A stretch of DNA of 64,000 nt from Desulfobacca acetoxidans DSM 11109 (lineage in GTDB: Bacteria > Desulfobacterota > Desulfobaccia > Desulfobaccales > Desulfobaccaceae), in contig NC_015388.1 of the NCBI RefSeq assembly GCF_000195295.1, positions 682,001-746,000 of the forward strand, read 5' to 3'. Position 1 is the first letter of the stretch, and the number at the start of each line of letters is the position of its first letter. Shown here piece by piece: positions 36,329 through 44,802 of this stretch. Position numbers and translations under genes: made by a program. The notes beneath the pieces were generated by a model. That model saw only the letters and a list, made by a program, of their open reading frames with translations. It was not told the origin of the DNA and ran no database searches.

Positions 36329-36357
36329 AAAATACGGTTATTCATTGTTCTTGTCAA
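36329..36357 (-). promoter_or_regulatory. Main promoter of the dcw cluster
   Basis: On the minus strand a perfect TTGACA (36352-36357) and TATTTT (36329-36334) are 17 bases apart. The predicted start near 36322 is right at the MraZ boxes and about 50 bases before mraZ. Confidence 0.75.
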
Positions 36358-36661
36358 GAAAAAATTATTATTGTGAAAAATATTTCATGCTCTTCCATTT
36401 ACCTAAGCCGTGGCAATAGGACAGACATTTTCTGATTCTAAAAACAGGACCGGTCTCAACTATGCCGTCATTACCGGCGGGAAGCATACCGCGTTTTTTT
36501 ATTGGAGGTAATATTGCCAATAATTTGGTACAATAAACAAAGATAAGCTCGGGGTGACCACAAGGGAAAAAAAAGGCCAAAAATATTAGAGATCTTGCGG
36601 GAGAAGTTGAGGATGTTGTTTTGTCCTTCCAGCCGGGTTGCCTTGGATAAGTGAGGGTATT
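36358..36661. other. Intergenic region between mraZ and lipA
   Basis: The two genes diverge. The right half should contain the lipA promoter. A hairpin-like CGTCATTACCGGCGGG segment lies near 36468, but no RNA family was recognised and no further gene is supported. Confidence 0.3.
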
Positions 36662-37504
36662 ATGGCTTATCCAGAGTGGCTGCAGGGGCTCTTGGGTTCA
36701 AGGTTAAGCCCGGAGCGGAGTGCAGAGTCTGAAAAGCTGGCGTATCGACTGAGAAACCTGGAGTTAAGAACTATTTGCCAGACAGCTCGGTGCCCCAATC
36801 AGGCGCACTGCTGGTCCCAGGGGAGGGCAACCTTTCTTATCATGGGAGAGATTTGTACCCGGGGGTGCCGGTTCTGCAATCTCCGGCCCGGCAAACCCAG
36901 GGAGGTGGAGGAGGATGAACCCTGGCGACTGCTCAGGGCTGCGCAGGAGTTGCAGTTGAGGCATCTGGTCGTAACCTCGGTTACCCGCGACGATCTGGCG
37001 GACGGCGGCGTAGCGCACTTTGCCAAAGTAGTGCGGGTAGTGCGCCGCGGGGTTCCTGGCATCGTCCTAGAACTTCTGACCCCGGATTTTCAGGGTCAGA
37101 CCGAGTCATTGAAGGCCGTAGCCGCCGCTGGCCCGGATGTCTGGGGTCACAATATTGAGACCGTTCCCCGGCTCTACCCGAGCATCCGGCTCGGTGCCGA
37201 TTATCGTCGTTCTTTGCGGTTGTTGGCGCAGATCAGAACGATCCAGCCCGGAACTATCACTAAATCCGGACTGATGTTAGGTCTGGGAGAGACCGGGGAG
37301 GAAATCTCCGAGGTGTTGCACGATCTCAGACAGGCAGGAGTTCAGCATCTGACCCTCGGGCAGTACCTGGCTCCCTCACGACGCCACGTTCCGGCAGCGC
37401 GCTACGTTGTCCCGGCGGAATTTGACTTTTGGGGTAATTTCGCCCGCAGCCTGGGCTTTGCAAAAGTTAAAAGCGGACCATTGGTTCGAAGTTCCTCCCC
37501 GTAA
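36662..37504 (+). CDS. lipA: Lipoyl synthase
   Basis: A 280-residue radical SAM enzyme that inserts two sulfur atoms into octanoyl groups. The auxiliary cluster motif CQTARCPNQAHCW lies near residue 37 and the SAM cluster motif CTRGCRFCN near 63. LELLTPDFQG, GHNIETVPRLYPSIR and KSGLMLGLGET are LipA signatures. The protein ends RSSSP, which retains the RSS cluster-ligand motif. The ATG at 36662 follows GTGAGGG. No lipB is adjacent. Confidence 0.95.
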   Translation: MAYPEWLQGLLGSRLSPERSAESEKLAYRLRNLELRTICQTARCPNQAHCWSQGRATFLIMGEICTRGCRFCNLRPGKPREVEEDEPWRLLRAAQELQLRHLVVTSVTRDDLADGGVAHFAKVVRVVRRGVPGIVLELLTPDFQGQTESLKAVAAAGPDVWGHNIETVPRLYPSIRLGADYRRSLRLLAQIRTIQPGTITKSGLMLGLGETGEEISEVLHDLRQAGVQHLTLGQYLAPSRRHVPAARYVVPAEFDFWGNFARSLGFAKVKSGPLVRSSSP

Positions 37505-37668
37505 GCGCTAGCTGAAAATTATCTCCTGCGAGAAAGGTTCATTGGCAATAATGCCTCAAAAATCGCCGTTGGAGGCGCTGCTGAGTATGCTGACTTCACT
37601 TTTTAATAGACGTTGCATTCCGGCTTCCGAGCGGCTACCATGAGCCAATTAAAATCCAATATTTTTCT

Positions 37669-39975
37669 ATGCCTACCAATAAAAAAGTAAAAAAGAAGGC
37701 CGTCGCCGTTTCCCGTCGGCCAGCCCCACCGATTGCACCGCCCCCGGTTCGGCGACTCGGTCAGGAACTGGGTGCCCTCGTCCTCCTGGTGTTGGATGCC
37801 TTTCTGATTTTGAGCCTGGCCTCCTACAACCCGGCGGACCCCCAAACCCTGGCGGCCCTCGGCAAGGCTGCGGCGGTAGCGAATTGGGCCGGTAAAGCGG
37901 GGGCTTTATTGTCGGCCTGGCTCATGGGCGCCATCGGTCTGGCGGCTTTCTGGCTGCCCATCATGGTGAGCTGGCTAGCCCTGCAATGTTACCAGAGGAC
38001 CGCCGGGGTGTTGTCGCCCTGGACGGTGGTTGCCTACCTGGCATTGCCACTGACCAGCGCCGGTCTTCTGGCGTTGGGTTGGCCTGTCCTCAACTGGGGG
38101 AGCGGTCTGCTATGGGGAGGCGGCGCAATGGGGAGGTGGCTTACCGACCTGTCGCAGCCGGTGTTGAATCTAGCCGGGACGGTGTTAGTACTGACGGCTG
38201 CTTCCCTGGCCGCTTTTATGGGTGTTACGCGTCTTTCCTATGTTGCCGTTTTGCGTCGGTTGGCGGGAGTGTTGGGAAACCTGGCCCGGTCCCGGCCATC
38301 AGCGCCGCACTCTGAAGGTGAACGGGAACCGGTCATCGAACGGCAGCGATCTTTATCCAAAGTTACCGCCTTGGAGATCAATCATTCGGTCAAACAGGAA
38401 GCTGCACCTCCTATTGCCTCGGCTGGTCCTGCCAGTCCTGTTCTAGAAACTCCCCCGGCCTCTACGCCGGAACCGGCACCTGCGCCCGGAGGACCGGAAA
38501 AATCCGGCAAACGCACCCAAAAGGCCAAAATGCCGCCTATCAGTAACTTCCAGTTGCCGCCGGTGGATTTTCTGTCTCCGCCGCCGCCTTATGATCAGCA
38601 GGTTCAGGAGGAAGCCCTACTGGCCCAGGCCCGGAAGCTGGAAAACACGCTGATGCACTTCGGTGTAGAAGGTAAGGTGGTGGCCATCCGCCCCGGCCCG
38701 GTGATCACCATGATCGAATTCGAACCGGCCCTGGGTGTCAAGATCAGCAAGGTCACCGGTCTGGCTGATGATCTGGCCCTGGCCCTCAAGGCCCTGTCCA
38801 TCCGCATTGTCGCCCCGGTGCCGGGCAAGGCGGTCATCGGCATCGAGGTTCCCAATCCCAAACGCCAGTTGGTCACCCTGCGGGAAGTGCTCAGCCATGA
38901 GATCTACCACAAATCCCCTTCCCGCCTGACCATTGCCCTGGGTAAGGACATTACCGGCCAGTCGGTGGTAGCGGATCTGGCTAAAATGCCGCACCTGCTC
39001 ATCGCCGGGGCCACCGGCACGGGCAAGAGCGTCGGGCTTAACGCCATGATCATCAGCATTCTCTATAAGGCTACCCCGGAAGAGGTGCGCTTCCTCATGG
39101 TGGACCCCAAGCGCATTGAATTATCCACCTATGAAGGTATTCCTCACCTCCTGCATCCGGTGGTTACCAATCCCAAGGTGGCCACCACATCCCTTCGCTG
39201 GGCGGTGGAGGAGATGGAGCGGCGTTATGGTCTGCTCTCCGATATGGAAGTGCGCAATATCGAAAACTATAATCAGAAGCTGATCAAAGAGCAGCAGGTC
39301 TATACCGATGACGAGGATGAGCCAAAGCTGCGCCTGCTGCCTTATATTGTCATAATCATTGATGAATTGGCCGATCTGATGCTGGTCTCCTCCCGGGAGA
39401 CGGAGGAATATCTCATCCGCCTGGCCCAAAAATCGCGCGCCGCCGGCATCCACCTGATCCTGGCTACGCAACGGCCCTCGGTGGACGTCATCACCGGCCT
39501 CATCAAAGCCAACTTCCCCACCCGGATTTCTTTTCAGGTCTCCTCCAAGGTGGACTCCCGCACTATTCTGGACACCATCGGCGCCGAGCGCCTCCTGGGT
39601 ATGGGCGACATGCTCTTCATTCCGCCCGGCACCTCCCGGCTGAAACGTATCCACGGCGCCTTCGTCTCTGAAGACGAGGTCAAACGGGTGGTCGAGTATC
39701 TTAAAACCCAGCAGGCGCCGGTTTTTGAGGTGGGCATCTTAGAGATGCAGGAAGAAGAGGCCAAAGAGGAGGAGATGGGGGACAAAGATGAGAAATACGC
39801 CGATGCCATTGAAATCGTCGCCGAGACCCGGCAGGCGTCTATCTCCATGCTGCAGCGGCGGCTGCGCATCGGCTATAACCGGGCCGCCCGCATCATCGAA
39901 ATGATGGAAAAAGAGGGCCTGGTGGGACCGTCCGACGGCATCAAGGCACGGGAGGTGTATGTCCCGCGGCGGTGA
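37669..39975 (+). CDS. ftsK: DNA translocase FtsK/SpoIIIE
   Basis: A 768-residue hexameric motor that moves chromosome ends at the septum. About four membrane helices occupy the first 190 residues. A proline/alanine-rich linker follows (about 205-295). The motor domain starts near 300, with Walker A GATGTGKSVGLNAM near 446 and Walker B IIIIDELADLM near 565. The C-terminal gamma winged helix (about 700-768) would read KOPS-type polarity sequences. The ATG at 37669 has only a weak ribosome site. It lies 164 bases after lipA and outside the dcw operon. Confidence 0.95.
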   Translation: MPTNKKVKKKAVAVSRRPAPPIAPPPVRRLGQELGALVLLVLDAFLILSLASYNPADPQTLAALGKAAAVANWAGKAGALLSAWLMGAIGLAAFWLPIMVSWLALQCYQRTAGVLSPWTVVAYLALPLTSAGLLALGWPVLNWGSGLLWGGGAMGRWLTDLSQPVLNLAGTVLVLTAASLAAFMGVTRLSYVAVLRRLAGVLGNLARSRPSAPHSEGEREPVIERQRSLSKVTALEINHSVKQEAAPPIASAGPASPVLETPPASTPEPAPAPGGPEKSGKRTQKAKMPPISNFQLPPVDFLSPPPPYDQQVQEEALLAQARKLENTLMHFGVEGKVVAIRPGPVITMIEFEPALGVKISKVTGLADDLALALKALSIRIVAPVPGKAVIGIEVPNPKRQLVTLREVLSHEIYHKSPSRLTIALGKDITGQSVVADLAKMPHLLIAGATGTGKSVGLNAMIISILYKATPEEVRFLMVDPKRIELSTYEGIPHLLHPVVTNPKVATTSLRWAVEEMERRYGLLSDMEVRNIENYNQKLIKEQQVYTDDEDEPKLRLLPYIVIIIDELADLMLVSSRETEEYLIRLAQKSRAAGIHLILATQRPSVDVITGLIKANFPTRISFQVSSKVDSRTILDTIGAERLLGMGDMLFIPPGTSRLKRIHGAFVSEDEVKRVVEYLKTQQAPVFEVGILEMQEEEAKEEEMGDKDEKYADAIEIVAETRQASISMLQRRLRIGYNRAARIIEMMEKEGLVGPSDGIKAREVYVPRR

Positions 39976-40302
39976 ATCTTTTCCCTGGCTTTTTGAATAT
40001 AAGAACTTTCATATTTAGATAAAACCTATTAATTGGCCATCAATATTATCAAAAAGCTTGTCAATTAAAGAAGCCCAAAAATAGTAATGTATCATTTTCA
40101 AATTCTCATGGATGGCAGTTTATTGGAAAATTCTGGATAGTGGAATGAAAGGGACAGTATAAACTACTGTTCTGGAGAATCTAGCGGATTTGGTTCAGTT
40201 ATAAAATTGAAAAAAGAGTTAATTAACCAAGGTGGGGTAATTATAAATTTTTAGTTTGACATTGGATGATTATTCTAGATACAATCCTCCCACGGGTGGA
40301 TT
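39976..40302. other. AT-rich intergenic region at the edge of accessory DNA
   Basis: Base composition drops sharply after ftsK. No gene, tRNA or clear inverted repeat was found. It likely contains the promoter for the small genes at 40303 and marks the start of horizontally acquired DNA. Confidence 0.35.
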
Positions 40303-40506
40303 ATGACTAATTTATTTCTCTTTGGAAGCTTTGGTTTTTTTGAAGGCTTGGCCAGAGTTGTTGACATCGGTGGCACAATGGTTGTCTATAATGATTCTCC
40401 TACACCCGAAGAAGCTGATAGAAAAGCCTTATTCTCCGATTGGCGCACTGTTGGTGATGATATAAGTACTGCCGTGAACTTATATGCCAAAAAACCGGCA
40501 GAATAA
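40303..40506 (+). CDS. Small hypothetical protein
   Basis: A 67-residue soluble protein: a hydrophobic start (TNLFLFGSFGFF) followed by GTMVVYNDSPTPEEADRKAL and DWRTVGDDISTAVNLY. No signal peptide is evident. It overlaps the next gene by 23 bases in another frame, a sign that both are translated. I do not recognise the family. Confidence 0.55.
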   Translation: MTNLFLFGSFGFFEGLARVVDIGGTMVVYNDSPTPEEADRKALFSDWRTVGDDISTAVNLYAKKPAE

Positions 40507-40963
40507 AAAAAACAAAGGGGACCTTTCCTCTTGTTCCCCACTCCCATCCAGTTCTCCAAGTCCTAATAATTTACAATTTCTAAGTGCAGCCCGATCGGCG
40601 CCACTACCTCTTCCTTCAGAATTAGAAGCCTATGAATCTATTTTGCCTGGAGCGGCCCAGCGAATATTTTTAATGGCTGAGGCTCAATCAAATCATAGGC
40701 AAAGGTTGGAAGTTAAAGCGCTATCTATAGAAGGAAGAAATAGTTTACTCGGAATTTTAGCGGGATGGTTTCTGGGAACGCTCGGCCTTTTAACTAGCGG
40801 TTTATGTATTTATTCTGGTCATGATGCTGCAGGAGCGACAATCGGCGGTATAAGTTTAGCCTCTTTAGTGGGAACTTTTATTTATGGAACTCGCGAACGG
40901 CGTCTTGAACGAGAACATAAATATCTTGCCTTCCAAAATCAACGTAAAAGCCAAAAAAAATGA
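40484..40963 (+). CDS. DUF2335-type membrane protein
   Basis: A 159-residue protein. The region RSAPLPLPSELEAYESILPG and the following QRIFLMAEAQSNHRQRLE match the DUF2335 pattern. Two membrane helices follow (LLGILAGWFLGTLGLLTSGL and AGATIGGISLASLVGTFIYG), with a basic tail. The function of the family is unknown; it is often found in mobile or accessory DNA. The ATG at 40484 lies inside the previous gene and has no good ribosome site, so translation is probably coupled. Confidence 0.72.
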   Translation: MPKNRQNKKNKGDLSSCSPLPSSSPSPNNLQFLSAARSAPLPLPSELEAYESILPGAAQRIFLMAEAQSNHRQRLEVKALSIEGRNSLLGILAGWFLGTLGLLTSGLCIYSGHDAAGATIGGISLASLVGTFIYGTRERRLEREHKYLAFQNQRKSQKK

Positions 40964-41087
40964 CGGAATATTCAATTTCGGCGAATACCATAGCTGATTG
41001 TGGAAGAATGGTGGATAAACGGTGAACTTGGAATTACCACCAAAATAAGCCGCACCAAGGCCATAAATTTACTTGGGCGCATTTTTT

Positions 41088-42362
41088 ATGACGCATAACC
41101 AGCTTGATTTATTCTCTGTCGGACCCTGTAATCTGCATTGTTCTGAGGCGGAGTTTGTCGCTGAAATTGAAAAGTTTGATGAGTTCGGCAAGGCAACCCA
41201 AGTTTTTGTCTTCCCCGACCAGGCAGTCAACATTCCGGTCTATATTAATGAATTCTGGACTGCCAAACAGCGGGCGGCCCATTCTCTGCACGAAATATCG
41301 TATCGGGCCTGTTTTAAACCGCAGTTGCCGCGATTTTTTATCGAGCGCCTGACGCGCTTGGGCGAAGTGGTCTACGACCCTTTCATGGGGCGGGGCACCA
41401 CCCTGATTGAGGCGGCTCTGTGGGGGAGGGTGCCAATCGGCTGCGATATCAACCCCCTGAGTGAGATACTGATACGTCCCCGATTAAACCCACCGGATAT
41501 TTCAGAAGTGAAATCCAGGCTTACTGCTATTGATTTTAATCAGCCGGTTGACATCTTGGATGACCTGCTGGTTTTCTATCACCCTGAGACCCTGCGCGCC
41601 ATCACCAATCTGCGCACTTATCTGTTAGAGCGGGCCGGGGGAGGTGAGCTTGATCGGATCGATGCCTGGATTCGCCTGGTGGCCACTAACCGGCTGACCG
41701 GGCATTCCAAGGGATTTTTTTCTGTCTATACCATGCCGCCCAATCAGGCGGTGTCGGTGGCGTCACAGCAGCGGATTAATGAAAAACGCCAGCAAATCCC
41801 GCCCTGGCGAAATGTTCCGGATATTATCCTAAAGAAAAGCCGTTCCCTGCTGGGCAAATTGACGCTTTCAGACCGGCAGGCCTTGAAAGAAAACGCCCCC
41901 CATGCCCTCCTGCTCACCGGCTCGGCTGAGAATACTCCCGCCATCCCGGATCAGACCGTGTCTTTGGTCGTCACCTCTCCACCCTTCCTTGACATTGTCA
42001 ACTATCAGACGGATAATTGGCTCAGGTGTTGGTTCAATGGCCTGGACGCCTCCCAGGTCCGGATCTGGCAGGTGAAAAGACCACTGGAGTGGCAGGAACG
42101 GATGCAGCAGGTCTTTGCCGAACTGAATAGAGTCTTAAAGCCTGGGGGCCATGTGGCCTTTGAAGTGGGCGAGGTTCGAGGGGGGAAACTGCTGTTGGAA
42201 ACTTTGGTGGTGCCTGCGGCTCAGGCAGCCGGACTGAAGCCTCTCATGGTTATCATCAACAATCAGGCCTTTACTAAGACTGCCAATTGCTGGGGAGTGG
42301 ACAATCTCAAGAAAGGGACGAATACCAATAGGATCGTGCTTTTGAAAAAAAACTGCTTATGA
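41088..42362 (+). CDS. Amino-type DNA methyltransferase
   Basis: About 424 residues. The SAM-binding motif DPFMGRGTTLIEAAL near residue 90 is preceded by a motif X-like segment (FWTAKQRAAHSLHEISYRA). The catalytic motif VTSPPFLDIVNYQ lies near 300, so motif I precedes motif IV. SPPF is commonest in N4-cytosine enzymes, but N6-adenine cannot be excluded. The C-terminal end (LNRVLKPGGHVAFEVGEVRGG) is a standard methyltransferase strand-helix. The ATG at 41088 is preferred to a TTG at 41073. No restriction endonuclease is adjacent. The stop overlaps the next start by 4 bases, so it heads a coupled four-gene operon. Confidence 0.85.
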   Translation: MTHNQLDLFSVGPCNLHCSEAEFVAEIEKFDEFGKATQVFVFPDQAVNIPVYINEFWTAKQRAAHSLHEISYRACFKPQLPRFFIERLTRLGEVVYDPFMGRGTTLIEAALWGRVPIGCDINPLSEILIRPRLNPPDISEVKSRLTAIDFNQPVDILDDLLVFYHPETLRAITNLRTYLLERAGGGELDRIDAWIRLVATNRLTGHSKGFFSVYTMPPNQAVSVASQQRINEKRQQIPPWRNVPDIILKKSRSLLGKLTLSDRQALKENAPHALLLTGSAENTPAIPDQTVSLVVTSPPFLDIVNYQTDNWLRCWFNGLDASQVRIWQVKRPLEWQERMQQVFAELNRVLKPGGHVAFEVGEVRGGKLLLETLVVPAAQAAGLKPLMVIINNQAFTKTANCWGVDNLKKGTNTNRIVLLKKNCL

Positions 42363-42709
42363 GAACCAAACCCGATAAAAATAAGCGACCCCAGGAACTT
42401 TCTCAGGCTCAGATTTTAAACTTATTGAGAGAACTACTACCTAAGTTACGAGAAAAGTATGGTATCCAAAGGTTGGCTCTTTATGGTTCCTTTGCCAAAG
42501 CAAGGTCTCATGGGCAGAGTGACGTCGATATCCTGGTGCACCTGATAAAACCCCTGGGGTTTGATTTTATCGCTTTAGCTTTTGATTTGGAAAAGGCTTT
42601 GGGTCGCAAAGTTGACCTGACGACTTTCGAAACCCTGACCCGAAGTGAGGCAAATCCTCGCCATCAGCCTATCGTGCGGGATATTAAAAAGTCACTCATT
42701 TATGTCTAA
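42359..42709 (+). CDS. MntA-like nucleotidyltransferase
   Basis: A 116-residue minimal nucleotidyltransferase. The motif GSFAKARSHGQSDVDILV fits GS-x10-DxD, the catalytic pattern of MntA antitoxins, which attach AMP to HepT to silence it. KVDLTTFETL supplies the later strand. The start overlaps the methyltransferase stop (ATGA) and the end overlaps the HEPN gene by 8 bases. Confidence 0.85.
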   Translation: MRTKPDKNKRPQELSQAQILNLLRELLPKLREKYGIQRLALYGSFAKARSHGQSDVDILVHLIKPLGFDFIALAFDLEKALGRKVDLTTFETLTRSEANPRHQPIVRDIKKSLIYV

Positions 42710-43055
42710 ACGCCGTGACCACGATTACGTGCTGGATATTATTGAGGCCTTAAATCGTCTCGAGGCTTATACGGCCGATTTATCCTATGAGGAATTCTGG
42801 CATGATACCAAAACCCAGGATGCGGTTATACGAAATATCGAGGTCATCGGTGAGGCGGTTAAAAACCTGTCTCCTCGGTTGCGAAGAACTTCTCCCCAGA
42901 TACCCTGGAGGGATATGGCCAGGGCTCGGGATAAGTTGATTCATCACTATTTTGGTATCAATTATGAGATCGTTTGGACTATCGCCACTGAAGAACTCAA
43001 AACGTTGCAAGCCAAAATTGAGGCAGTTCTTACCGACCTGAGGCAGGAAAAATGA
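42702..43055 (+). CDS. HepT-like HEPN ribonuclease toxin
   Basis: A 117-residue helical protein of the HepT/DUF86 family. The motif RDKLIHHYFG gives the Rx4HxY signature of HEPN RNases, and VIRNIEVIGEAVKNLS is typical of the group. It would be neutralised by the MntA-like partner encoded just upstream. The ATG at 42702 was chosen because the frame upstream is covered by the nucleotidyltransferase gene. Its stop overlaps the next start (ATGA). Confidence 0.86.
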   Translation: MSKRRDHDYVLDIIEALNRLEAYTADLSYEEFWHDTKTQDAVIRNIEVIGEAVKNLSPRLRRTSPQIPWRDMARARDKLIHHYFGINYEIVWTIATEELKTLQAKIEAVLTDLRQEK

Positions 43056-43696
43056 CCCAGACCCTGGCGGGATTCAACCGACACGGCATTATCATGGCTT
43101 CCGACAGCCGAGCTACCCGTTTTAATGCTCGAGGGGAGAAAGAATATTTTTCGGTAGAGAAACTATTTCCTTTAGGCCGCTACGCCGGCATCGTTAGCGG
43201 CGGCTCCGGCGTCAGCATACCGCTCACCCATGGTCTGCGCCAGGAGGTAGTCCAACGCAGGCTGCTGGCCGTGGAGGACATCCTGGAATATGCCGAGCCT
43301 TTTCTGTCGGCGCGCTACGCTGACTATCTGGCGGTGCATGGTCCGGAAAAAGAGGAGGAGCTGCGGCGGCTCAATTTCATCATCGCCGGCTATTCCCTGG
43401 AAGACCCAGACCACCAGTATCAGATTTATCTGGTGGAAAGCGAAAACAACGCCCTGCCGTTCAAAATCACCCCGGTAAAGCCGTTGCTGGTAATGCCCCG
43501 CAATCTGAGCATGGAAATGCGGTTCCATAAGGCCCTGATCGCAGGCGCCGGTCTGGACGAATTGGCTTGTTTGTGTCGGGATTTTTTGGAAAAAGTCTCG
43601 GGTTTGCAGGAAGGAATCGGTCCGCCCTTTTACTTCGCCACTATTACCCGAGCCGGATACCGCAGCCTCGGTCCTGTGTCTGTCTCAAGAACATAA
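43052..43696 (+). CDS. Proteasome-type Ntn hydrolase, stand-alone
   Basis: A 214-residue protein that begins Met-Thr-Gln-Thr; removal of Met would expose Thr2 as the N-terminal nucleophile. Counting from that Thr, Asp17 falls exactly in MASDSRAT, matching the proteasome beta-subunit Thr1/Asp17 pair, and SVEKLFPLG gives the equivalent of Lys33 a few residues late. The GIVSGGSGVSIPLTHGLRQEV segment fits the next strand-helix. It resembles Anbu/HslV/beta subunits more than any other fold I can recall. No unfoldase gene lies nearby. It is translationally coupled to the HepT-like gene, the last of the four-gene operon. Substrate and partner are unknown. Confidence 0.7.
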   Translation: MTQTLAGFNRHGIIMASDSRATRFNARGEKEYFSVEKLFPLGRYAGIVSGGSGVSIPLTHGLRQEVVQRRLLAVEDILEYAEPFLSARYADYLAVHGPEKEEELRRLNFIIAGYSLEDPDHQYQIYLVESENNALPFKITPVKPLLVMPRNLSMEMRFHKALIAGAGLDELACLCRDFLEKVSGLQEGIGPPFYFATITRAGYRSLGPVSVSRT

Positions 43697-43839
43697 TTCT
43701 GTTGCAAGAATACCGAGTTGGTGTCAGAAGGGTAAGAACGGCGGGCTAGTATCCTGTCTGTATTATCTCGCGCCTGGTAGGGAAAAGTCCTGAGAGGAGT
43801 ACAAAGCCTTATGGCGCTCGCCCTCTGTTTCCATAAAGC

Positions 43840-43932
43840 TGGCGGAGAGAGAGGGATTCGAACCCTCGGAACACCTTTTGGGCGTTCACGCGATTTCCAG
43901 TCGCGCCCCTTCAGCCGCTCGGGCATCTCTCC
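43840..43932 (-). tRNA. tRNA-Ser (anticodon GGA)
   Basis: On the minus strand GGAGAGA pairs with TCTCTCC, with G73 and encoded CCA at 43840-43842. The anticodon loop CTGGAAA carries GGA, and the long variable arm is typical of tRNA-Ser. The T-loop GTTCGAATC is intact. Confidence 0.95.
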
Positions 43933-44013
43933 GGGAAAAGGACGGTTCGGAAAAGAAATATTTCTTTAGTGTGACCTTTTGCTTATTAGTTGTCAACTAC
44001 TAAAAAACATTTT

Positions 44014-44045
44014 TGGCGGAGGGGGTGGGTTTCGAACCCGCGTGG
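44014..44045 (-). repeat. tRNA-Ser 3'-end remnant (candidate att site)
   Basis: These 32 bases match the 3' end of the tRNA-Ser(CGA) gene at 53132-53163 in the same orientation with only two differences (CCA end, acceptor strand and T-arm). One difference breaks a T-stem pair, so it is not a working tRNA. Direct repeats of a tRNA 3' end are the usual footprint of integration, so this marks the left end of an island whose right end is the intact tRNA. Confidence 0.75.
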
Positions 44046-44482
44046 TTGAGAATCGCCTGGCAGGAACTGGGCGTCAAAGGGGCTCCTGAAACTAGTGATA
44101 ATTTGCGGATAGTAGAATACTTGGAAGCCACGCCCCTGGGTCGGCCGGGAAATGAGAATAACGAAACACCATGGTGTTGTGGTTTCGTGAATTGGGTACT
44201 CAAACAGGCCGGCATCGAATCCCGGACCAACTCCGCCTGGGCTCGGTCCTGGCTCAATTGGGGCGTCGCTGCCGACGAGCCGATACCGGGGACCATCGCG
44301 GTCTTTTCCCGAAAAGCTAACGCCGGGCATGTGGGCTTCTACCTGGCCGAAGACGCCACCCGCATCCAGGTCCTAGGCGGCAACCAGGGCAACGCCGCAA
44401 CCATCGCCTGGTTCCCCAAGGCTAACCTCTTGGGGTATCGGGAGCGACAAGGCTGGACGGTGCCAACGAGAAAGTCCTGTTT
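44046..44482 (+). pseudogene. Endolysin-like (TIGR02594-type) fragment fused to the tRNA remnant
   Basis: The frame encodes WLRIAWQELGVK, then ETPWCCGFVNWVLKQAG with a candidate catalytic Cys, ARSWLNWGV, PGTIAVFSRK and GHVGFYLAEDATRIQVLGGNQ with a candidate catalytic His. This is the pattern of TIGR02594/CHAP-like peptidoglycan hydrolases from phages. The domain begins exactly where the tRNA repeat ends, with no proper start codon; the frame continues into tRNA sequence. After GYRERQGW it runs into unrelated sequence. It looks like the last piece of a phage lysis module. Confidence 0.65.
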
Positions 44483-44593
44483 ATGGTTATCGGGGCCTTA
44501 TCTTCTATCGCCACTTCAGTGGTGGGGTATTATTTTGGTAGCTCGGAGAGGAGTGCCAAGAAAAATGAATTAGTACAAAACAAAAAATTTTAA
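44483..44593 (+). pseudogene. Holin-like C-terminal fragment
   Basis: Thirty-six codons from an ATG give one membrane helix (VIGALSSIATSVVGYYFGSS) followed by a charged tail rich in Lys and Glu. This resembles the last helix and tail of phage holins. It lies out of frame at the end of the endolysin fragment, so a deletion probably joined the two. Confidence 0.45.
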
Positions 44594-44712
44594 TCTATCT
44601 AGACACCTGCTAAATAGATTTCCTAAAACCTTCTTTGCTCTTTCCATTTAATGAGCCTGCTTTCAAAAAGCTGGTGTTGTCTATCTTCCTTTTAAAGTTG
44701 GGCGAAATTTTA

Positions 44713-44749
44713 TTGACTTCATTTAATTGTGGTATTATAATTACCACAA
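44713..44749 (+). promoter_or_regulatory. Promoter with palindromic operator for the HTH-ImmA operon
   Basis: TTGACT (44713-44718) and a perfect TATAAT (44736-44741) are 17 bases apart. The -10 box is enclosed by an 8-base perfect inverted repeat, TTGTGGTA (44727-44734) and TACCACAA (44742-44749). A repressor bound there would block the polymerase, most likely the HTH protein encoded next. Confidence 0.75.
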
Positions 44750-44802
44750 AGAGAAAATTGATAATTTTGCAAAGCCATGGAGGCAACGGTGAGGAGGAAG
44801 AA

